A stretch of DNA of 64,000 nucleotides from Paenibacillus sp. YN15 (GTDB taxonomy: Bacteria; Bacillota; Bacilli; Paenibacillales; NBRC-103111). Made by a program: the position numbers and the translations under genes. The first letter of the stretch is position 1, and the number at the start of each line of letters is the position of its first letter. Positions 55,587 to 63,666 of this stretch are shown here, in pieces. The notes under the pieces were generated by a model. It had not been told where the DNA came from and searched no databases. It worked only from the letters and a program-made list of their open reading frames with translations. Where the stretch lies: NCBI RefSeq assembly GCF_003285005.1, contig NZ_QMFA01000018.1, positions 31,110 to 95,109 of the forward strand, read 5' to 3'.

Positions 55587-56426
55587 GTGAACCACCGTTC
55601 CTCTGAAAAACATTTTATCGGCGAGGCATTCTCCATCCAGCAGCTGCGCAAGCTCGGCTTTGACAAGATGGCGCGCCCCCATTCCCATACCTGCTACGAG
55701 CTGTATTATCTCTTGCATGGAGAACGTGTTTACTTTATGAACGGCAATGTTTATGTGGCCCGCAAAGGCGATCTGATGCTGGTCGTGCCGGGAGACCTGC
55801 ACTCCACCTCCAGCTCCCAGGTGGAGGAGTTCGAGCGGGTGCTTGTCCATTTCTCGGCGGATTTTCTCTCCGGGGAGGACGGGGCAATTCTGGAGCAGGC
55901 GCCTTTTTTGGAGTCGGGGATGATTCATCTGCCATTAAAGGAGCAGCCGGAGCTGGAGAAGCTGCTGTTGGGGATGCTGGCCGAATGCCAGGAGCATCAC
56001 AATTTCTATGAGACCTTCGTCAGACAGCTGTTGACCGAGTTTCTTATCCGTGTGCACCGCTCCGCGCTGGGGGCCGACGACATGCCGCAGCCCCGCCATC
56101 CCATGCACCAGAAGATTTCGGAAATTTCCGCCTATATTCATGAGCACTACCGGGAGCCGCTGACCCTGGAGGAGCTTTCCCGCCAATTCTACATCAGCCC
56201 GGCCTACCTGAGCCGGGTGTTCCTCAAGCTGACAGGCTTCCATCTGAGCGAGTACATCCGGGTGGTCCGGGTCAGGGAAGCCCAGAACATGCTGCGCAAT
56301 ACCCGGGAGAAGATCCAGCTCATCGCCGAGCAGGTGGGCTTCGAGCATGTATCCCATTTCAACAAAACCTTCAAAAGCATCACCGGCTCCTCCCCCCTCC
56401 ATTACCGGAAGCAGCACAGAATGTAG
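55587..56426 (+). CDS. AraC-family regulator (cupin type)
   Basis: 279 residues from GTG 55587. A TATACT -10 box at 55546-55551 would start the transcript near 55558, so the longer frame starting at 55461 cannot be right. The N-terminal cupin (RPHSHTCYELYYLLHGERVYFMNGNVYVARKGDLMLVVPGDLH) has a sugar/metal-type pocket. The last 100 residues form the double HTH (LTLEELSRQFYISPAYLSRVFLKLTGFHLSEYI, KIQLIAEQVGFEHVSHFNKTFKSITGSSPLHYRK). It probably regulates the divergent SDR-ThuA operon. Confidence 0.92.
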   Translation: MNHRSSEKHFIGEAFSIQQLRKLGFDKMARPHSHTCYELYYLLHGERVYFMNGNVYVARKGDLMLVVPGDLHSTSSSQVEEFERVLVHFSADFLSGEDGAILEQAPFLESGMIHLPLKEQPELEKLLLGMLAECQEHHNFYETFVRQLLTEFLIRVHRSALGADDMPQPRHPMHQKISEISAYIHEHYREPLTLEELSRQFYISPAYLSRVFLKLTGFHLSEYIRVVRVREAQNMLRNTREKIQLIAEQVGFEHVSHFNKTFKSITGSSPLHYRKQHRM

Positions 56427-56453
56427 GCTGGAGCATACGGAATGCATGTGACG

Positions 56454-56484
56454 AAGACCGCCTCCGGCATGGAGACGGTCTTTT
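56454..56484 (+). terminator. Terminator of the second AraC gene
   Basis: AAGACCG-CCTCC pairs with GGAG-ACGGTCTT around a short loop, followed by T residues. Confidence 0.8.
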
Positions 56485-56506
56485 CGCTTTTTCCGGGCGG
56501 CGTCTC

Positions 56507-56733
56507 AGGAGTCTGTCCGACGGAGTGGTTTAGGAGAATAAATATTCATCGGATTTCATTCCTTGCCGGGAAAGGAGTGCCTTGGATGCTCAAACACGTT
56601 TTGTCGGCCTTGATTGAATCGAATGTTTAAGGTGTCAAAGCCGCCAAAAAACTCGCCCTCAAGTCACTCCTTTCCCTCCCAGTCATTCCACTATGAATAT
56701 TTATTCGCTTTTCCTTTTCGTCGGACAGCTCCT
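56507..56733. repeat. 227-bp MITE-like imperfect inverted repeat
   Basis: The left arm (56507-56584) and the right arm (56661-56733) are imperfect inverted copies of about 75 bp. Shared blocks include AGGAG-CTGTCCGACG at both ends, GAATAAATATTCAT and GGGAAAGGAGTG. The 76-bp centre has no open frame of note. There is no clear target duplication at the ends I chose. It stands between the AraC terminator and the permease gene and forms the last two bases of the permease stop codon. It fits a small non-autonomous element; a source transposase is not in the window. Confidence 0.8.
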
Positions 56734-57472
56734 AAACATCCCTTCTGCGGAAATAGAGCCAGCCCGCCAGAAAGAACAGCAGGAAGCCCCCGGCCACCAC
56801 CCCGTACAGGGAGGCCGCCGGCAAGTGAAGGAAGCCGAATTGGTTTCCGGCATCCGGCAGCATGGCCCGCAGCGGCTGGGACCACGGATAATAAGGGGCG
56901 TAGCGGGCGGAGTTGATGATGATGGCATTGGGCAGGGCCATCATGGCGTTGATGGCCAACGGCGCGGCAAAATTGGCCCAGCCCACAGAGCAGGCCAGCT
57001 GCAGCGCAGCCAGCGGCGCTGCGGCCGCAAAGCCGCCCAGGGCGCTTTGCGCCAGGTCTGCCGCAGGCATTGGCCCCGCCAGGCCGAGCAGCAGCCCAAC
57101 GGCAATCACCAGGCCCAGATAGATCAGCTGGCTGATGAAGAGGAGCAGCAGCACGGCTGCCAGCTTCGCCAGGTACACGCCGCCCCGCTTCACCGGCAGC
57201 GCCAGCAGCTGCTTCCAGCCGCCGCTGTCATGCTCATAGCGGCATACGAAGGCGGAGATGATGCCGGCCAGCAAGGGCAGGAACAGAATGCCGTGGGTGA
57301 TGGCCATAATCATGCTCAGGCTTTCCCACGTCCGGCTGCCTGCCATCTCCGACCGGAGAGACATAAAGCCGATAGCGGCCGCCAGCACCGGCCCCGCTGC
57401 CAGCAGGAGCCAGATCGCCGACCGGCGGAGCTTCATCCATTCGGCGCTCAGCAGTCTTGTGAAGAGGATCAT
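56732..57472 (-). CDS. ABC-2 type permease, lantibiotic-immunity-like (second subunit)
   Basis: 246 residues from ATG 57472, two bases after the stop of the preceding permease. Six hydrophobic helices and the motif SAEWMKLRRSAIWLLLAAGPVLA, HDSGGWKQLLALPVKRGGVYLAKLAAVLLLL are typical of MutG/SpaG-type immunity permeases. It pairs with the other permease and the ATPase to expel or extract an antimicrobial peptide. Its TAG stop is partly made by the inverted repeat element; the paralog ends RRDVN while this one ends RRRDV, so the last codon may have been lost on insertion. Confidence 0.9.
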   Translation of the reverse strand: MILFTRLLSAEWMKLRRSAIWLLLAAGPVLAAAIGFMSLRSEMAGSRTWESLSMIMAITHGILFLPLLAGIISAFVCRYEHDSGGWKQLLALPVKRGGVYLAKLAAVLLLLFISQLIYLGLVIAVGLLLGLAGPMPAADLAQSALGGFAAAAPLAALQLACSVGWANFAAPLAINAMMALPNAIIINSARYAPYYPWSQPLRAMLPDAGNQFGFLHLPAASLYGVVAGGFLLFFLAGWLYFRRRDV

Positions 57473-57474
57473 TT

Positions 57475-58182
57475 TTAGTTCACATCCCTTCGGCCGAAAT
57501 GGGCTGCGCCCATCACCAGCAGCCCGGCGCTGGCCGCCAGGCCAAACAGGATGTACCGGAGGCCCCCGGACTCCGGCAGCGTCACCCATTTCCACAGCAC
57601 CCAGTCCGGCAGCTGATAATAGAACATCCCGACAATGGTGCCGGCGATTCCGATTGTCAAGGGGACCGCCTGATTGCGCAGCATCACCGACAGCCACAGC
57701 TGGAGGGAAACCACGGCCAGCCCGGCCAGGGTGGGATGGAAGCTTGCCGCCAGAAGCTCCCTCACGGGCGGGTGCCAGCCAAAGCCAAGCAAACCGCCAA
57801 GGAAAAAGGTGCCCACGGCCAAGAGGCTGCTGGATAAAAGCAGCAAACCCGCGCAGGCCAGAAATTTGGCCAGAAATACCCCAAACCGGGTCACCGGCAA
57901 GGCCAAAAGCTGCTTCCAGGCATGGGTCCGGTGTTCACAACCGGCTACCAGCGAAGCCAGCAGCGCCGCCCCCTGAAGCAATACGATGGGAGCAAAGCCC
58001 GAAACATTCCCCAGCAATCCCTGCCACAGCCTGCCTTCATGCTGCTTCACCAGATAATCGTACCGAAGCACGAAATTGACGGCTTCCATGGACACCACCC
58101 CAACGGGGCCCAGCACCGCCAGCACCACAGCCATGGAGCGCTTCAGCTTCAGCAATTCCGCGCCAAGAAGTCCGCCGATCAT
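57475..58182 (-). CDS. ABC-2 type permease, lantibiotic-immunity-like (first subunit)
   Basis: 235 residues. ATG 58182 overlaps the stop of the ATPase gene by four bases. About six helices and GAELLKLKRSMAVVLAVLGPVGVVSM, EHRTHAWKQLLALPVTRFGVFLAKF are typical of MutE/EpiE-type immunity permeases. It shares the KQLLALPV signature with the next gene, indicating duplication. Together with the ATPase it forms a LanFEG-type transporter. Confidence 0.92.
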   Translation of the reverse strand: MIGGLLGAELLKLKRSMAVVLAVLGPVGVVSMEAVNFVLRYDYLVKQHEGRLWQGLLGNVSGFAPIVLLQGAALLASLVAGCEHRTHAWKQLLALPVTRFGVFLAKFLACAGLLLLSSSLLAVGTFFLGGLLGFGWHPPVRELLAASFHPTLAGLAVVSLQLWLSVMLRNQAVPLTIGIAGTIVGMFYYQLPDWVLWKWVTLPESGGLRYILFGLAASAGLLVMGAAHFGRRDVN

Positions 58183-59099
58183 AGAATGGACTCCTTTCCC
58201 ACCATGTCCAGGAAAATATCCTCCAGGGAATGGCGGCGCTCCTCCAGACGGTAAATGCTGTGGCCTTCCTCCACCAGATTCTTGACCAGCCGCGCGACTG
58301 CTTTATCCTCCGGCAAGTCAATGACGAGCCCGCCGTCCGCGGGCTCCTGCACCGCAGGATGCCCCAGCAGAGCCAGCGTGTTTTGGGCCCGCTCCGGTTG
58401 GCTGACCGCCAGCCGCAGAAAACCGGAGGCCCGCTTGCGCAGGGCCTCCATCTCTCCCTCGAAGACCAGCCTGCCCCGCCGGATGATTCCCACACGGTTG
58501 GCCGTCAGCTCAATTTCGCCGAGCAGATGGCTGGACACCAGCACCGTCATTCCGTACTGCTGCGGCATGCTTTTGATTAGCTCGCGGATTTCGTGAATGC
58601 CCGAAGGGTCCAGGCCGTTGGTGGGCTCGTCCAGAATCAGCAGCTCCGGCTCCGCCAGCATGGCGGCGGCAATGCCAAGCCGCTGCTTCATGCCCAGGGA
58701 AAATCCCTTCACCGGGCGGTTGGCCTCGGAGGAAAGCCGGACTGCCGCCAATACCTCATCAATCCGCCGCCGGGACACATTCAGCACACGCCTCTGCGCC
58801 TCCAAATTCTCCCGGGCGGTCAGATGCCCGTAATAGGAGGGCGATTCCACCAGGGAGCCCACCCGCCGCAGGATGGACAGGCGCTCCCGGCGCAGGTCCC
58901 GGCCGAATATGCGGACGGTTCCCCCGGTAGGCCGGATCAGCCCCAGCAGCATCCGGATGGTTGTCGTTTTGCCTGCGCCGTTGGGTCCGAGAAAGCCGTA
59001 AATGTCGCCCTTGCCGATGTGCAAAGCGGCCCCGTCCACGGCAAACCGCTTTCCGTAGCGTTTGGTCAGGCCGGTTGTTTCCACAATCCATTCCTTCAC
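58179..59099 (-). CDS. ABC transporter ATP-binding protein, lantibiotic-immunity-like
   Basis: 306 residues from GTG 59099, eight bases after a GAGG; ATG 59123 has no ribosome binding site. Walker A GPNGAGKTTT, Q-loop region, LSGGQ-like FSLGMKQRLG, Walker B LLILDEPTNGLDP and the H-loop SSHLLGEIE are complete. A C-terminal extension of about 90 residues is usual in LanF/BcrA-like subunits. First gene of the ATPase-permease-permease operon, controlled probably by the adjacent two-component system. Confidence 0.94.
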   Translation of the reverse strand: MKEWIVETTGLTKRYGKRFAVDGAALHIGKGDIYGFLGPNGAGKTTTIRMLLGLIRPTGGTVRIFGRDLRRERLSILRRVGSLVESPSYYGHLTARENLEAQRRVLNVSRRRIDEVLAAVRLSSEANRPVKGFSLGMKQRLGIAAAMLAEPELLILDEPTNGLDPSGIHEIRELIKSMPQQYGMTVLVSSHLLGEIELTANRVGIIRRGRLVFEGEMEALRKRASGFLRLAVSQPERAQNTLALLGHPAVQEPADGGLVIDLPEDKAVARLVKNLVEEGHSIYRLEERRHSLEDIFLDMVGKESIL

Positions 59100-59107
59100 A
59101 TTCCTCA

Positions 59108-59161
59108 CCTCGGGCTTAAGCATACCAGCCCGAGGTTAAGACCAACGGACCCCAAGGTTAA
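59108..59161 (-). promoter_or_regulatory. Leader of the ABC transporter operon: direct repeats and hairpin
   Basis: Minus-strand TTAACCT occurs at 59133-59139 and 59155-59161, 22 bp apart or two helix turns, as expected for a tandem OmpR-family regulator site. CCTCGGGCT (59108-59116) pairs exactly with AGCCCGAGG (59127-59135), giving a nine-bp hairpin that holds the GAGG part of the ribosome binding site. Both elements lie in the 58-bp gap after the kinase gene. Confidence 0.55.
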
Positions 59162-60531
59162 ATTTCGTTTAAACCAGTCCCCGGCTCCCCCAGACATGCC
59201 CGGGTGCCCCCGGACCCGCTCTCCAGCTGGAAGGAAATGCCCAGCTCCCTGCACATCAGAGCCACAATTTCCAGACCGATCCCGGCCCCTTTTTTATCCG
59301 AAGCGCCTGCCATTCCAGGTCCCCGGTCCTCCACAACCATCATGCTCCTGCCATTGTTCTCCCCGAGAGAAAGTCCCGCATAGCCGCCTGAACCGGCATG
59401 GCGGGCCACATTCTGCAGCAGGTTGTCCAGAATCCGGGTCATCCATTGCGGGTCGGTATGCCAGATAACCGGATGCTCCGGGGTATCCACCTCCACCCGG
59501 AAACCCCGCTCCTCCAGCACCGGGTACCACTGGGCCGCCGCAGTACGGAGAAACCGCCCCATCTCCACAGCCTCCCGGCTTTGCGGCAGCTTGCCTGCCG
59601 ACAGCAGGGAATACGACAGGAGATTGTCCATCAGCCGGCTAAGCTCCTCCGCCTTGCCCTCGATCAGCGCCGCAGACTGCAGGGCCTGGGCCGGCAGCTC
59701 CTCCTTCCGCAGGGAATACGCATGGCTGCGGATAATGGTAATGGGCGTCCGCAGATCATGGGACAGGCTGGCAATCAGCTCCTTGCGCAGCGTCTCCTCC
59801 CTGGCCTCCCGCCGCCTGCCTGCGTGAAGCTGCCCGGTCATTTCGTTAAAGGCCCGCTCCAGCTCTCCGATTTCGTCCCCGCGGCCCACCTCCACAGGAT
59901 GAGGAATCCCCGCTTCATCCACGGTCTCCATTGCCCTCGCCAGACCCACCAGGCGCTTGCGGATGCGGTAAAAAAACAGCCACGAGATCGCCAGAAAGAT
60001 GACGAACACCGTTGACAGGGTGATAAAATACTGCTGCAAGCCATAAGCCGGCTTGTCCCGCATCAGCGCCTGGTCCACTTGAAGGGCCATAAACCCCTGC
60101 TCCTGCTTTTGCCCGATAAACGCCACAACAGTAAACGGGTCGGCGTCATAGCTCCGCTTCATAAAGGCAATCCCTTCCGCCGCGGACCATTGGGCAGGCA
60201 ATTCCTCATCTGTAAGGGCAAGCCGGGTCAGACCGTCCCCGTCCACCCAGAAGAGCCTGGCTTGGGGAAGCTCTTTTTTCACCCTCGCCAACGCTTCATC
60301 AATGGCTTCCGGGAGAGCGCCGTCCAGCTGCCGCGCCTCCTGATGCCAACGGCTGATCAGCTCCTGCCGGGACGAATAGGGATTGGCCGGGCCGTTCTCC
60401 TCTGCCAGCCACTCCTTTACTGCGTGTGGACCCTGATACAGGATGAAAGACGCGGGAAATACCAGCGGCCACATCATAAAGGCGGTCAGCACAATCAGCA
60501 GATAGCGGATAATCAGGGAGTTGCGCTTCAC
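59158..60531 (-). CDS. Sensor histidine kinase (antimicrobial peptide-sensing type)
   Basis: 457 residues from GTG 60531, overlapping the response regulator stop by four bases. Two membrane helices (about 8-30 and 170-190) flank a 135-residue extracytoplasmic domain, followed by HAMP, HisKA with His258 in SLSHDLRTPIT, and HATPase (DNLLQNVARHA, VEDRGPGM, GAGIGL). The layout with an adjacent LanFEG-type transporter suggests it senses a lantibiotic or similar wall-active peptide. Intact catalytic boxes indicate activity. Confidence 0.94.
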   Translation of the reverse strand: MKRNSLIIRYLLIVLTAFMMWPLVFPASFILYQGPHAVKEWLAEENGPANPYSSRQELISRWHQEARQLDGALPEAIDEALARVKKELPQARLFWVDGDGLTRLALTDEELPAQWSAAEGIAFMKRSYDADPFTVVAFIGQKQEQGFMALQVDQALMRDKPAYGLQQYFITLSTVFVIFLAISWLFFYRIRKRLVGLARAMETVDEAGIPHPVEVGRGDEIGELERAFNEMTGQLHAGRRREAREETLRKELIASLSHDLRTPITIIRSHAYSLRKEELPAQALQSAALIEGKAEELSRLMDNLLSYSLLSAGKLPQSREAVEMGRFLRTAAAQWYPVLEERGFRVEVDTPEHPVIWHTDPQWMTRILDNLLQNVARHAGSGGYAGLSLGENNGRSMMVVEDRGPGMAGASDKKGAGIGLEIVALMCRELGISFQLESGSGGTRACLGEPGTGLNEI

Positions 60532-61208
60532 GGCCTTGTCCTCAGCCGGTAACCGACGCCTCTGACCGTCTCAATGATCTCCGGCTGGCCGGGGTCCCGT
60601 TCCAGCTTCTCCCGGAGGTAGCGGATATGGACCATCAGCGTCTTGTCTCCCTCCAGGTAAGGCTCCCGCCACACGGCCTCATAAATTTGCTCCTTGGTCA
60701 GAATCCGGTTGGCGCATTGCAGAAAATACTGAAAAATATGATGCTGCTTGCCAGTCAGCTGCACCTCTTCTCCCGTGCGGGTATCGACGATGCGGTTCTC
60801 CTCCGGGTAGACCAAGAGATGCTGCAGCTCAAGAACCGTCTGGCCGAATTTCCCGCTGCGCCGCAGAAGCACCTCGATCCGGGCCACCAGCTCATCGGGG
60901 TGAAAGGGCTTGGTCATATAATCATCGGCAAACTGCAGCCCCGCCAGCTTGTCCTCAATGGTGCCGCGGGCGGAAAGCATCAGAACCGGAAGCCCGGGAT
61001 ATTTCTTCTTGAGGCGCTGCCCCAAGGTAAATCCATCCAAACCGGGAAGCATCACGTCCAGAATCAGCAAGTCGCACTGTTCCGCATATTCGGCAAGCTC
61101 CTCCCCGCCGGTTAGCCAGGTTACGTCAAAGCCTTGCCCCTGCAAATGCTCCTTGACCCATTGTCCGATATCCTTGTCATCCTCCACATAAACCAGCTTT
61201 TTCATCAT
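60528..61208 (-). CDS. OmpR-family response regulator
   Basis: 226 residues from ATG 61208, six bases after AAGGAG. Receiver domain: acidic VEDDKD, phosphoacceptor Asp51 in LLILDVMLPGLDG, and switch Lys in DDYMTKPFHPDEL. The winged-helix output follows, with TGKQHHIFQYFLQCANRILTKEQIYEAVW, MVHIRYLREKLE and TVRGVGYRLR. It should activate the ABC transporter operon when its kinase phosphorylates it. The 5' leader forms a long hairpin. Confidence 0.95.
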   Translation of the reverse strand: MMKKLVYVEDDKDIGQWVKEHLQGQGFDVTWLTGGEELAEYAEQCDLLILDVMLPGLDGFTLGQRLKKKYPGLPVLMLSARGTIEDKLAGLQFADDYMTKPFHPDELVARIEVLLRRSGKFGQTVLELQHLLVYPEENRIVDTRTGEEVQLTGKQHHIFQYFLQCANRILTKEQIYEAVWREPYLEGDKTLMVHIRYLREKLERDPGQPEIIETVRGVGYRLRTRP

Positions 61209-61233
61209 GTCCGGCTCCTTACGGCAAGATACA

Positions 61234-61274
61234 GGGCAGAGGCCTTGAACCAAAACAGGTCAAGCCCTCTGCCC
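61234..61274 (-). promoter_or_regulatory. Long hairpin in the leader of the two-component operon
   Basis: GGGCAGAGG (61234-61242) pairs with CCTCTGCCC (61266-61274), and an inner CTTGA/TCAAG block extends the stem. It lies 26 bp before the response regulator start with no T-run. It could stabilise or regulate the transcript, or terminate the upstream gene weakly. Confidence 0.4.
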
Positions 61275-61341
61275 TTGGCTGATTGTATTGTACCAAAATT
61301 TGCAGGAGACGCGTATGGACGGGAAGCCGCTCTGGAGCTTT

Positions 61342-62127
61342 TTACCCTTTCTTCGTATAATCCTTGCGCTGATGCAAGGAGATGGACCGGTAGCGGGAGG
61401 CCAGGGACTTCAGCTTGTTGGCCGACAGCAGGCGGAAGGGAGTGTGCAGAGCCTTGTTCCGGGCCGGGCGCAGCACTACCTTTTGGGGCATCCGGCCGTA
61501 CAGGAAGTTGCCGTAGGTTTCAAACTCGGAGAAGGCGAACTGCTTCTTCCGGTTCATGCTGCGGATAATGGCTTTATACCAGCTTACGCCATGCCTCGCC
61601 TCAATGGTCTTCTTCAGTTTGGCCACCTGCGCCTTCTCGAACAGCATGTAGTGGGTGACCAGCGATGAGGGGGCCGCCGTTTTTTGGCCCATCAGCTTCC
61701 GGTAGGTGACAAAATATTCGCTTTGGCTCCAATCCCGGGTATAGAAAACCGTCTTGCCTTCCCCTGTGCGGAACCGATGGGGCCGGATCAATACCGTATC
61801 CGCGTCCGCCACCAGGTAATACTTGGCGCTGCACAGTCTGGCTGCCCCCAGCTTCAGCAGCTGCTGATAGAGCCAGCCCGACCGCTCCCAGCGGTTGGAG
61901 CTGTAATGAATGTCTTTTTTGGTGATGGGCAGGACCGTGTCCTCATCCACAAATCTGCAGCCCTTCGCGGCGCAGAGCTGCATGATCCGCTGCTTGCGCG
62001 GAGCGATAATGAGAATTTGCCCAATGGGATGCTGTACCTGCTTGCGCAGAGCATCAATCACATGGGGCAGGGTCGCCAAATCCTTTTCAATGGCGGGAAT
62101 GACAATATCAATTTGGGGTAAGGCCAT
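61342..62127 (-). CDS. DUF6492 family protein (glycosyltransferase-like)
   Basis: 261 residues from ATG 62127, with GGAG eight bases upstream; the long frame beyond is antisense to the aldehyde dehydrogenase. Features: QIDIVIPAIEKDLATLPHVIDALRKQV, ADADTVLIRPHRF (DxD metal site), FYTRDWSQSEYFVTYRKLMG. This matches DUF6492, seen in the glycosyltransferase-like superfamily of Bacillales surface polysaccharide regions. The sugar is unknown. No partner genes of a polymer cluster lie nearby. Confidence 0.85.
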   Translation of the reverse strand: MALPQIDIVIPAIEKDLATLPHVIDALRKQVQHPIGQILIIAPRKQRIMQLCAAKGCRFVDEDTVLPITKKDIHYSSNRWERSGWLYQQLLKLGAARLCSAKYYLVADADTVLIRPHRFRTGEGKTVFYTRDWSQSEYFVTYRKLMGQKTAAPSSLVTHYMLFEKAQVAKLKKTIEARHGVSWYKAIIRSMNRKKQFAFSEFETYGNFLYGRMPQKVVLRPARNKALHTPFRLLSANKLKSLASRYRSISLHQRKDYTKKG

Positions 62128-62274
62128 ATGCTCATCTCCATCGCGGCCAATTTTCCCCTTATGATATGTCGCTCCCGTATACAAGGTGCAGTTTGCTTCC
62201 AGAATAGGGCATACAGTAGTATGGAGAGAAACAGGGCTTGTCAACGCCCATCCTTGTATTGGAGGAGTTCCCGC

Positions 62275-63666
62275 ATGAAGGTATCGACGAAGGAGCAAGC
62301 GGTCAGCATCGTGGAAGCGCAGCGGAGCTTGTGGAGAAGCGGTCAAACACTGGAATTGTCTTTTCGTCTGGAGCAGCTGCGGAGGCTTAAAAGCGCTCTT
62401 CTCCGCTTTGAAAAACCGCTGCTTGAAGCCCTCCGCAAGGATTTGGGGAAGGGCGAGTTTGAGGGATATACCACGGAAGTGGGATTTTGTCTGCACAGCA
62501 TCGGGGAAACCATGAAGAAGCTCGGCAAATGGATGAAGCCCAAAAAAGCGGCGGTGCCGCTTCATTTGCAGCCCTCCCGCAGCTGGGTTCAGCCGGAGCC
62601 GTATGGCTCGGTGCTTATTATCGGGCCGTTTAATTATCCGCTCCAGCTGTTGATTGAACCGCTGATCGGAGCTATCGCGGCAGGCAATTGCGCCGTGCTG
62701 AAGCCTTCGGAGGCTGCTCCGGCGGTAGCGGCGGCGGTGGCCCGGTTGATCGGGGAGACCTTCCCGGAGGAGTATATCCAGGTGGTGGAAGGGGAAAAGG
62801 AAACGGTTGAGGCGCTGATTCACGCCCCCTTTGATTATATGTTCTTTACCGGCAGCGCGGCGGTGGGCCGGATTGTCATGAAGGCGGCGGCCGAGAACCT
62901 GGTGCCGGTGACGCTGGAGCTGGGCGGCAAAAGTCCGGTGGTGGTAGAGCCTGACGCCAATCTGGAAGTGGCCGCCAAACGGATCATCTGGGGCAAGCTG
63001 ATGAATACCGGCCAAACCTGCATCGCGCCGGATTATGTATTGGCCCATTCGGCCATTAAGGATGAGCTGGTCCGGCGGATGAAGGAGGCTATCGTCCGCT
63101 TCTACGGCGAAGATCCTTCCGTGAGTCCGGACTATGGGCGGATTATCAATACAAGGCACTTTGACCGGCTGGCCGCCATGGTGGAGCAGGACCGCTCCCG
63201 GATTGTCCACGGCGGGGCCATGTCCCGGGAGGAGCGCTATATCGGGCCGACGCTGCTGGACCAAGCCCAATGGGAGGACGCCTCCATGGCGGAGGAAATC
63301 TTCGGCCCGATTCTGCCCATCCTGACCTATGACCGTCTGGAGGATGCCATCCGGCAGATTCAGGATCGGCCCAAACCATTGGCGCTGTATTTGTTTACGG
63401 AGAGCAAAAAGACGGAGAGCCTGGTGCTGAGCCGTGTTTCCTTCGGCGGCGGCTGCGTCAATGACACCATCTCCCATGTGGTCAGCTCCGCCCTGCCCTT
63501 TGGGGGAGTCGGCCAATCGGGGATAGGCGCTTACCATGGCCGGCACAGCTTTGAGCTTTTTTCTCACCGCAAGAGCGTTCTCAAGAAGACCACCCGCCTG
63601 GAAACAGGGCTGGTCTTCCCGCCCTACAAGGATAAATTAAAGCTGGTTCGCCGGTTCCTGCGGTAG
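62275..63666 (+). CDS. Aldehyde dehydrogenase (class 3 / YwdH-like)
   Basis: 463 residues from ATG 62275, after GGAGGAG. Family features: YGSVLIIGPFNYPLQL, PFDYMFFTGSAAVGRIVM, catalytic Glu215 in LELGGKSP and nucleophile Cys249 in NTGQTCIAPDY, EEIFGPILPIL. The shortened length and hydrophobic C-terminus fit class 3 fatty/aromatic aldehyde dehydrogenases. It uses NAD(P)+ to oxidise aldehydes. It is divergent from the DUF6492 gene, with 147 bp between start codons. Confidence 0.95.
   Translation: MKVSTKEQAVSIVEAQRSLWRSGQTLELSFRLEQLRRLKSALLRFEKPLLEALRKDLGKGEFEGYTTEVGFCLHSIGETMKKLGKWMKPKKAAVPLHLQPSRSWVQPEPYGSVLIIGPFNYPLQLLIEPLIGAIAAGNCAVLKPSEAAPAVAAAVARLIGETFPEEYIQVVEGEKETVEALIHAPFDYMFFTGSAAVGRIVMKAAAENLVPVTLELGGKSPVVVEPDANLEVAAKRIIWGKLMNTGQTCIAPDYVLAHSAIKDELVRRMKEAIVRFYGEDPSVSPDYGRIINTRHFDRLAAMVEQDRSRIVHGGAMSREERYIGPTLLDQAQWEDASMAEEIFGPILPILTYDRLEDAIRQIQDRPKPLALYLFTESKKTESLVLSRVSFGGGCVNDTISHVVSSALPFGGVGQSGIGAYHGRHSFELFSHRKSVLKKTTRLETGLVFPPYKDKLKLVRRFLR

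Noticed and set aside
56614..56916. ORF inside and beyond the MITE-like element
   Set aside because: It overlaps the permease gene antisense and has no ribosome binding site or family similarity.
62128..63567. Upstream part of the 741-residue minus-strand ORF ending at 61342
   Set aside because: Only the last 261 residues (from ATG 62127) look like a DUF6492 protein; the rest is antisense to the aldehyde dehydrogenase gene.
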